Source: Galeopsis tetrahit
Lineage: Eukaryota > Streptophyta > Magnoliopsida > Lamiales > Lamiaceae
DNA: 64,000 nt
Reading direction: 5' to 3'
Assembly: GCA_963675135.1 (NCBI GenBank)
Contig: OY776129.1
Span: forward strand, 73,439,348 to 73,503,347
Shown here one piece after another: positions 55,837-64,000 of this stretch (the first letter of the stretch is position 1; each line of letters opens with the position of its first letter). The notes beneath the pieces were generated by a model. That model had not been told where the DNA came from. It saw only the letters and a list, made by a program, of their open reading frames with translations, and ran no database searches. The position numbers and the translations under genes are program-made.

Positions 55837-58034
55837 ATGGCAAAAGAAGAGCAGCAGAGTTCCAAGACGAAGCAGCAGCAAAAATGGAATCTACATGGAA
55901 TGACAGCACTTGTCACTGGTGGTACCAAAGGAATAGGGTATGTATTAATTTCCTTTTTCTTCTTCTTCTTAATTTATTTATTTATTTAGAATTAATCGCA
56001 TCAATTAAAATAAATTATATATAGGTACGCGATTGTTGAAGAGCTTGCAGGATTTGGGGCGAGCATTTATACGTGTTCAAGGAATGAAGTTGAGCTTAGT
56101 GAAAAGCTGAAAGAATGGCAAGGCAAAGGGTTTAAAGTGAAGGGTTCTGTGTGCGACTTGTGTGTAAAAAGTCAAAGGGAAAGCCTCATCTCTAATGTCT
56201 CCAAAGCATTTGATGGAAAACTAAATATTCTGGTAAGTAATTTATTTATTTACATTTCATGCAGCATGTACACAGCCTGCAGTTTCCAAGTCTCCTCATG
56301 TTTTTTCTACACAACACACACAACGGTAGGAGGATTAATACGCACAAATATTGATCCAAAATTAGGATATATACATGAATCAAAGAAGAGAAGGTATTAT
56401 TGAAAGAATTCCAAACGTGCAGAGTTGTAGATATATATGTGTGAAATCAATTAATTTATACTATATTCATAGCATTTCCCCTTTAAATGGATAATTTAAT
56501 GAGTGGATTGACTTATTTTTAGAGAATATGAACTCAACACATAAGTTCTGACACATGAAAGAATTTTATTCAATAGAATGAATTCATTTATATTATACTA
56601 TAATTTTATAACGTTAGGTACACTTTTTACACCATGCATCTTAAACAATAATAGTAATTCTTACAGGTAATAATATTAGTTTTTTTAAGTAATAGTACTA
56701 GTTTTTGTAAATAATAGTATTAGTTGGTGTAGGGTGAATATAATTAAAAGATCAAAATGGGTGATCTCATTCCTAGTACACATACGTTTATATATGATTA
56801 ATTATGCAAAAAAATAGGAGTAATTGAATTGCAATTAGAGGGATTGGGAGAAAAAAAAATTGATGGGTGTAGTGTGAATTTTGGGGAAAACAGACTGCGG
56901 CTTTTGACATAATACAAAGGTTAATAGTAGTGTATAACGTCAGATGACATGACATTTCTACCGGCTTTTATTGACATTTTGATTTAATTAATTAATCACA
57001 CTCCTCTTAAATTAAAACACGACAAAAACAGGCGACTTCATTGTTTTGTTTGTCGCTCTACCTATAAATCACTCTAGCTTCACAATCTCATCTTCATTTA
57101 TTATTCGTAATTAATTAAATAATTTGGCACGCCTTAAATACTATTTTATGACCTCCAAATCCAATCACAAATAATCTTTAGTCATCGCATGTGAAAATTT
57201 CATTGTGCACGTCCACTTTGTGTAATATTACTATTAATTTTTTTGAGCAAAAGTATTTCATAAGAGATAATTCCTTGATTTAAAAAAGGTTAAATTAATT
57301 TGATATGGAGCAAATTAAAAAAGTTAATTTGTGTAATTATTATTTATGTATATAGGTAAACAATGCTGCAATAACTATACTGAAGAAAGCATCAGAATAT
57401 AGTGGTGAAGATTACTCGCGTATAATGTCGAGCAACTTAGAGTCCCCTTATCATATAACTCAATTGGCTTATCCTCTTCTCAAAGCATCTGGTTTAGGCA
57501 GTATCGTCTTCATTTCTTCTGTCGCTGGTGGCATCTCTCTCCCTGCTATTTCTGCTTATGCCGCTTCTAAAGGTAATACTATTAATTTATTCTTAATTAA
57601 TTAATAATATTAATTATAATGATTTATGGATTTGATCAGGTGCAATAAATCAACTAACAAAGAATTTAGCATGCGAATGGGGTAAGGACAATATTCGTAC
57701 CAACGCTGTCGCACCATTTGGCGTTAGAACCTCCATCATCAAAATTGTATGATTTATGAATATTCATCTAAATTAATATATTCTCTTTTGGTATCTATAT
57801 ATGTAATGTAATTAATTGGAGGATAATTGTGTGTTACTTTATAATTAGGAGGAGGTGGATCCATCAATTCTGGAGACATTGGCGTCACTAGGGGCACGAA
57901 CACATTTGGGCCGAATAGCCGAAGCCGATGAAATATCTCCATTAGTTGCATTTCTTTGTCTTCCGGCTGCATCCTACATCAATGGCCAGATTATTTATGT
58001 TGATGGAGGCTTTACTGCAGGAGGATGCCTCTAA
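55837..58034 (+). CDS. Tropinone-reductase-like short-chain dehydrogenase
   Basis: Five exons: 55837-55937, 56025-56232, 57356-57572, 57640-57746, 57849-58034, all GT-AG with matching phase, giving 272 residues. NADP(H)-binding TGGTKGIG at 27-34. The structural motif is VNNAA at 104-108. The catalytic set is Asn130, Ser158, Tyr171, Lys175 (YAASK). C-terminal DGGFT. All four catalytic residues are present, so an active NADPH-dependent carbonyl reductase is expected. The SDR65C/tropinone-reductase-like group covers tropane, terpenoid and other ketones; the substrate cannot be named. The second intron is long (1123 bp). VNNAA replaces the family's usual NNAG at its last position. No targeting peptide is obvious, so it is probably cytosolic. 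The 56137-56403 frame is a read-through of exon 2 into the intron. Confidence 0.95.
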
Positions 58035-58843
58035 TCATCATTTTCATTTATCTACTATCAATAATTACTTTCTTGTTAATTATCATCATTTAATTAAATT
58101 TCCCACATATATATTTTATGGACATGTCTCCTTTATTTCAGTAAATGATGCAGACCGCGATAGCATATAAAAACATAAAAATAAGTGAATGACACACACT
58201 AGACCATTGATTCTACGAATACTCCAAAAGTGGTAAACTCAGATACATCGATTTGCATTAGTAAATGATTTAATTCCATTTCTTGATAGGATCAAATGTA
58301 CTTGGAATTTTAATTTCTAAATTGTGGAACAATTTGGTGCCATTGATTAAGATTTTCAAAAATAGAAAAAAAAACTTTGAACGTTTGTTGATACCTAGAG
58401 AACGTTGTAAAACATAGTCGAATTACTTTAAGCCTCATTTGCAAGGGATTAAAGTGAACAACATCGTTATGCCATATGTACAAATTCATTACTTAATTAA
58501 TATGTCTGCCAAACATAGAGCACGTCCAACATAGTTATTAGCAACTAATGGGACATTATCCAATGTTAGATTTTCTCACATGTTTTAATAAAGCGGTTGA
58601 TTCTTCTACTAATAGAATTAATTTACGCACGAGCTATATACACTATAATACTCCCTTATCGGTATATTGAATTTGAACATGAGCTGGAACAATAGTCTTG
58701 TTTTTATTAATTTTAGAAATTAGCAGAAAAAGAGAATCGTGGGCCGGTTACTTTAAACAAAAAAAAGTGGTCAAATGTGTTGTTGAGGGAGACAAAACAT
58801 ACTTTTCGATGGACTAATGATGTTGAATTCCCAACACCACCAA
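58035..58843. other. Intergenic
   Basis: 3' flank of the dehydrogenase gene and AT-rich DNA. Nothing else recognised. Confidence 0.5.
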
Positions 58844-59178
58844 GGCCTTGTTTGATAGCCTTGTCTAATTAATTTAAGATTAATTAGTTATCTTAACTTT
58901 AAGATTTATAAGCAGCCTAGTTTTGTTAATGAGTGTTTGATAGCCACATTTTAAAGTAAGATAACTATGTGCTGAAATTAATATTTTTAAGCAAAATGAC
59001 AAAACTAGCCATAAGTCTCAAACAAACTATTTAATAACAAAACTTCATACACAAATGAATGTAGCAACATTACCATGTTCTATCCATACAAAAACTAAAC
59101 AATCTTCATTTTAACAATTTTAACAATTTCATGTAGTCTTCACATAAAAAAACACAAAAGTCGTGATGACGAGATATA

Positions 59179-61213
59179 TCACTCCATCCTTGTCCGCTCA
59201 AGAATTTGTGCAGCGTAGACACTCCGTGCATCATCGTCTAGAGACACAAACGTCTCTAGGCATTCGATCCTTGCACTGATGTACTCACATATTTTCAACT
59301 TATCAACAGTGGTTAACCCATGAACGTTTCCTAGCATTGCGAACACTTGGTTCCTTTTTTTTCCCAAATCATGGTCGTATCCCATACGACCAGCAATTTT
59401 GTCTAACCTCTCAGCAGTAGATTCCCAATAACGCCCAAGCATCTCCACCAATGCCGTGTCATTATCTCCACTTTTCGACTTTCTCTTTTTACCTCGACTA
59501 GACGATGGCTGAGCAAATTGACCAGTAAAGGCTGTACTGTTAGTCTCTTCATCCACGTTTAAATTAGTGGGAGCAGGGTTTGCGTTGTTATCTTCTTCAT
59601 ACACGTAATTTTGACTGTTGAACTCTTTCGTAGCTTCCGTATTTTGAGAAGGCATGTATTGATTACGTAAGACAATAAAAGCATCAGATATGTCTTCTGC
59701 TACCTCTCCGGTAGCACGATCCTTTCCAAATATCAGTTGCCAATCAAGGAATAACGGCCAATCTTTGTGACGCATTCCCCGCATAGTGGGTTCTTGCTAC
59801 ATACATCAAACAAAAAATTGTCATTAAAACTTAATTGAAACATCTTTTTTTAGCACAATTAGCTACTTGTAGATACATGAAAATATTTAAAGAAAACTAA
59901 GCTACATTAAGCATGCCACACTACCACACTATTAAAATCAATGAGCTGGAAATCACCACTAAGCTGCATTGTCTGTCTCGTTGCTGAATCTAGCATCTCT
60001 CTAAAGAAAGGAGAACTAAGGAGATGTTTGGCTTTATTTCCAGTTTTTAGAAAAGTGAAAAAATACCAACACAATATATAAAATGACAAATAATAAAGCA
60101 AAAGGCCCCAGAAATGACATTGGATATATAAACAATAAGGACTGAAAATTTGAGAGCGTAGGTCCAAAAGGCTTACAGCCATTAGAGAGAGAGTACTGTG
60201 TATGATTCTTTAACCACTAATGCCAACTAACAACATTGCACCACACAAGACAAAGATGAAAGAAAGGAAATGATGAACCATTTTTCATTTTCACACATAA
60301 AAAATTGATTTTTATCATCCTAAATCAAATCTTTTTAAATTTTCATCATTTTTCTCATAGTATATAAACCGGATTTGATCCTTGAATCAATAAATTAGTA
60401 TTTGTATGTTGAAGTAATGTGAAATCGAAGATTAAGTGGGAAAAAAAATCCCATTATAAGCATGCAATTAATATCCAATTCTTGATCCAACTCAAATGCT
60501 TAGCTAAGCAGAATAATACTAAAATATACTTATCAGACAATCCAAGGTCAGATATGAACACACACAACCAACCAAACTGAAACTTTAAAAACTTAAGAAA
60601 AATCAAACAAACAGAGAAACCCATGATTATAATAACCTTAAATTTATAATCAAATAGTTCCCAAAGCAAAACAGATAGAAAGATTGCATTTTTATACCTT
60701 CATCAGCAGAAACAGCTGACACTGTCAAAACCAAAAGCAAAAGCAGCAATGCCATAATCTTGAAATCCAAAGCTAACATATCAATTTAATCATTTTTCAC
60801 AATAGCATCAGACCAAAAATTAAATTGGCAAATAAATTGATATTTTTTAATACCTTTAATACGCTCTCCCATTGCTCATCAGTGTACTCAAGTGTGTTTG
60901 TAGTGGAGTTAAAGCCAATACCACTAGTTTTGTGTGCAGTCGATAAAGAGGCATATGTCTTCTTCCACGTGGTAATCTTGGAATTGATGTTGGGATTGGC
61001 CTGCAAATCTGTTCCGGGAAAAGCCACCTTCAAAGCATCTTCCAATTTGGTCAAATAACCCGTACGGAATCCATTTTCGCTCTTCCAGCCTGTATTGACC
61101 AACTCGTGTAGAGCCCCAATTAGTACTAGCTCTTCCCTATTGCTCCAAACCCTTCGAGTGTTACCCATAGCTTTCTTCGTCGAGCCTCTGCCACGATTTG
61201 AAGCCATGTCCAA
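59179..61213 (-). CDS. PIF/Harbinger Myb/SANT-like DNA-binding protein
   Basis: Two exons, 61213-60854 and 59796-59179, joined by a 1057-bp GT-AG intron at a codon boundary, give 325 residues. The Myb/SANT-like domain covers about 20-110: RRVWSNREELVLIGALHEL, then INSKITTWKKTYASLSTAHK. Exon 2 begins QEPTMRGMRHKDWPLF, followed by LIFGKDRATGEVAEDISDAF, then a basic GKKRKSKSG that may be a nuclear signal and a C-terminal helical domain. In characterised PIF/Harbinger systems this partner binds the transposon ends and brings the transposase into the nucleus. The second ATG (61207, MASNRGRG) is an equally likely start. No stop or frameshift is seen. Confidence 0.85.
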
Positions 61214-61420
61214 CCTGAAAGTAAAGAAACATAAAATAAATTAATTTGCACTTGATCAAGTAACATACAAAATAAATATGGAAAGAACACAAAAATAATT
61301 TAAATTCACACAAATTTGTTAAGCATCATCAATTGTCACATGAAACATGTTCTATATAATAGAAAATACAAGAATTGTATACGAATTACAATAGTAATGA
61401 TAGACTATCACTCGATACAC

Positions 61421-62086
61421 CTAAGACCCATTATTAAATTCTGCCCATATGTTTTGAGCAATATTTTCCCGATAAATTGACCACTCTGCAGTTGCCTCGG
61501 TGCTAGCAATGAATTCCACATGTTCATGTGGGTCTTCATTATCAATAAGAGTTGTGATATCTAGATCTTGCTCAAAAGGGTCGTCAGGCATCTCTCTACG
61601 AATAAAATTGTGCAGCAAGAAACATGCCATTATCAGTCTAATTTGCGTCTTGATAGGATAGAAAGCCGCACTTCGAAGAATCCCCCAGCGCATTTTCATT
61701 ATTCCAAAGGCACGTTCTATAACGTTTCGTGCCCGAGTATGTCGCATGTTAAAATGCTCTTGATATGTACTCGGTCTGGAATTTGTTGGCCCCCACTCGT
61801 TTAAGTGATATCGCACATTTTTATACGGTGACAAGAACCCAGGGCTGTTTGCATAGCCGTTGTCACATAGGTAGTAATTACCTATAATTTTCAACAAAAA
61901 AATAGTTTAAAAATAAATAACTTGAATTGAAATAATACAGATTCCATATAAATTTTACAGCACCTTTGTTCCGTCTCACAGATTAGGCATGGATTTTAAA
62001 ATATACAGATTCAATTGTTTAAACATTAGCAAATCAACAGTCAAACAAACGATCCAAATTTATGATATCTTACAGAAAGGTTTCTG

Positions 62087-62120
<34 letters not shown>

Positions 62121-63402
62121 ACACACATTTATGATATCTCCCTTCACATATTATTGCAGGTAAAAAGCATTGAGAGAAAACTTTCCAACTCAATCAAGAT
62201 TTTAGATTGCAAGTGTTGATGAGGAGGAAAGAAGACAGATTCTAAAGGATATACAAAAGTATAAGCAAGAACTTGCAAAATGACAAAAACATTAATGAAG
62301 ATGAACAAATATGGAGTACTTGTTTAGTTGTTTTTTGTTTTCATTTTAATTAGAAAAGTTTGTGCAGCTCATTTTTTGGCCAATGATATAATCTTGTTGA
62401 GAAAGTTTAAGTGCAAATAGAAAAATGTTAAATTTAATGAAATATCACTTTATGGGAGACAAAATACAAACAGTAAAGGGATTCTGTATGAATAATAACA
62501 AATTTTAGTTTCTGCACATTTATGTCCATAGTTCACTTATTTTCGCATTAAGTAAATTACCCACACTAAATTACCTGTAGGAACCTTCAACCCATTGACT
62601 CTATTCACTGCGTCTCGAAGTACTCTACCGTCGGCTGCAGAACCCTCCCAACCAGGAAGAACATATGCAAATTGCATATCCCGATCACAAACGGCAAGAA
62701 CATTTGTAGAAATTTGTCCCTTTCTTGACCTAAAACGTCCTTTATCAGTGATTGGCACATGCACATTTATGTACGTTCCATCTAATGCACCGAGACATCC
62801 CTAAGAAAATAAAAAATCACAATGAGGGCGTAATCATAAGTAGTAAAATAACGAGTACTTTTAAAATCAATTAAAGGAACATATACCTTGAACCACTTCC
62901 ACCTGGGATTATTGCAATCTTGTGGTACTGGAGTCGGTTTAACCAATAACATCGAATGTAGAGAAAGTATTGACGTTAAAACAATATGCATATAATGGGA
63001 AACAGTTTGTCCGGATCTCTGAAAGTTAAATTTCACGACTCTATTTTTCTTGTGGTGAGCTAGGACAGACAAGAACATTGCAACTTGCTCCTCAACAGTG
63101 ACAAACTTCCCGTCAACCAACCCTCCTACATTTTTTAAAACAAAACACAGTCGAGCAAACGTGTTCCGGTCCATTCGAAGATTGTGTAGACAATCAAAGT
63201 CAATGCCCCCTACAAGCCTTGTCAACTCTTTAACTTGGGCAGGGATACGTTCAATGTAACTAAAGGATGCACCACGTCTACGCTTTCTTCCTCTTTTCCT
63301 ATTCATATACTCGATAACTATTATGGTTACCACCACCATTTGATGCATTATTTCTTCTAGCAAAATGTACAGAGTCTCATTTTGCTTATTTACCAAACTC
63401 AT
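61421..63402 (-). CDS. PIF/Harbinger DDE transposase (HARBI1-like)
   Basis: Three exons, 63402-62887, 62800-62575 and 61881-61421, with GT-AG introns and consistent phase, give 400 residues, a normal length. The N-terminal helix-turn-helix-like region includes LHNLRMDRNTFARLC and QVAMFLSVLAHHKKNR. Catalytic acids are in CLGALDGTYI (first D), GWEGSAADGRVL (second D) and NVIERAFGIMKMRW (E). YYLCDNGYAN is the conserved spacer motif between them. All three are present and the frame is open, so the enzyme may be functional. It would cut and paste elements with matching ends, together with the Myb-like partner downstream. The start at 63402 is the first Met in frame; a later Met could be used. Confidence 0.88.
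62085..62127 (+). repeat. CT/CA compound microsatellite
   Basis: A CT run passes directly into a CA run inside the second intron of the transposase gene. Confidence 0.9.
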
Positions 63403-64000
63403 CTTACAAACTTGAAGTCATAAACTATAATGTTCTGCGTTTATAAAATTACAAATGCATATCAGTTTCCTCTTTACGAGACTACAAAATTCAGAATAAA
63501 AAAATTACAGACATCAAAAGGACTAAAAGTGATAAATTATTGTATGTTTCTTTTCTGATTTATCTACCTACCAGAAAGCAATAATAGATATAAATTACTG
63601 AATACAGTACCAAATTGCAGAATGCGTTTCAATTAGCAACAATAATAGATATAAATTTAAATGCATACAACTAACTAACCACAATCTACCAGCTTATATT
63701 TACTCTCACACGTGTTTATCAGCTCAAAAAACAGCGAAGGGCACATTGCTTAGATTCGTCTATTCCAATTTAGCTTCCGTCATTGCTTTTAATACACTCA
63801 CACGTGGCACACGTGTATCAAATACAGAAGAACATAAGACGACACAAAATATTTGAATAGAGGATTCGACGCCACCAAATTTGGTACTGTATTCATTAAT
63901 GACACAGTAATTTCTGTCTATTATTGATAGTAGTAAATGGGAGTGCACGCATTCTGCAATTTCTTAAAAAAAACTATCAATTTGGCAATTTTCATACGCT
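63403..64000. other. Upstream part of the PIF element
   Basis: AT-rich. The sequence TACTGTATTCA/TGAATACAGTA occurs in both orientations (63599 and 63884) about 285 bases apart, and AATAATAGATATAAATT occurs near 63580 and 63641. No gene recognised. Confidence 0.4.

Larger units (their letters stand above)
58844..64000 (-). mobile_element. PIF/Harbinger transposon, right end beyond the window
   Basis: Left tip GGCCTTGTTTGATAGCCTTG, with TGTTTGATAGCC repeated about 77 bases inside. The element carries the two genes that define the superfamily, a Myb/SANT-like protein and a DDE transposase, both minus-strand and both with plausible introns. The tip sequence does not recur as a complement before 64000, so the other end lies outside. 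The expected TTA/TAA duplication is not visible at the left edge (flank CAA), leaving the exact boundary uncertain. Confidence 0.85.

Noticed and set aside
59907..60669. Additional exons of the PIF Myb-like gene
   Set aside because: The frames lie in the intron; joining 60854 directly to 59796 keeps the codon phase and matches the expected family order.

Overview
This is a plant nuclear window, most likely from a eudicot and probably an asterid. The evidence is plant-only gene families (Rubisco activase, L-type lectin receptor kinase, SUPERMAN-type QALGGH zinc fingers, a PSK SIMULATOR-like DUF3475/DUF668 protein, potato inhibitor I), GT-AG introns in AT-rich DNA, a decayed plastid rps7/rps12 insertion, and every major class of plant transposable element. 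The asterid/Lamiales placement is only an impression from the style of the retroelements.

Layout. 1-3.8 kb: the 3' end of a Tat-lineage Ty3/gypsy element sits inside the integrase gene of an older Ty1/copia element. 3.97-4.34 kb: a small two-exon potato inhibitor I gene. 4.9-10.5 kb: Mutator-like (MULE) ends, a complete 1.73-kb non-autonomous MULE carrying a 121-bp hairpin array, MITEs and tandem repeats. 11.7-21.4 kb is the gene-rich core, all on the minus strand: lectin receptor kinase, Rubisco activase (six exons), PSK SIMULATOR-like protein and a TAC1/SUPERMAN-type zinc finger, with a SINE between the last two. 22-27 kb: a CACTA terminus, a 5'-truncated LINE and a MULE-like element with a perfect 34-bp palindrome. 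31.2-32.0 kb: a second QALGGH/EAR zinc-finger gene. 32.9 kb: a Tourist-type MITE. 35.7-36.1 kb: nuclear plastid DNA.

37.3-51.3 kb is the most unusual part. A 608-bp segment occurs twice, identical by eye, on either side of a 6.37-kb insert built from a MULE-like end joined to a headless copia element (reverse transcriptase/RNase H plus a 1060-codon extra ORF). Next to it is a 5.36-kb MULE-type element with a 9-bp target duplication, filled with nested LTR and hAT insertions, and then a second member of the 5.4-kb MULE family. 55.8-58.0 kb: a five-exon tropinone-reductase-like dehydrogenase. 58.8-64.0 kb: most of a PIF/Harbinger transposon with both genes (Myb/SANT-like protein and DDE transposase) apparently intact.

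The host genes do not form a functional cluster. They cover photosynthesis, signalling, transcriptional repression, protease inhibition and specialised metabolism. The transposons supply most of the remaining structure, and exact target-site duplications let several insertions be ordered in time.
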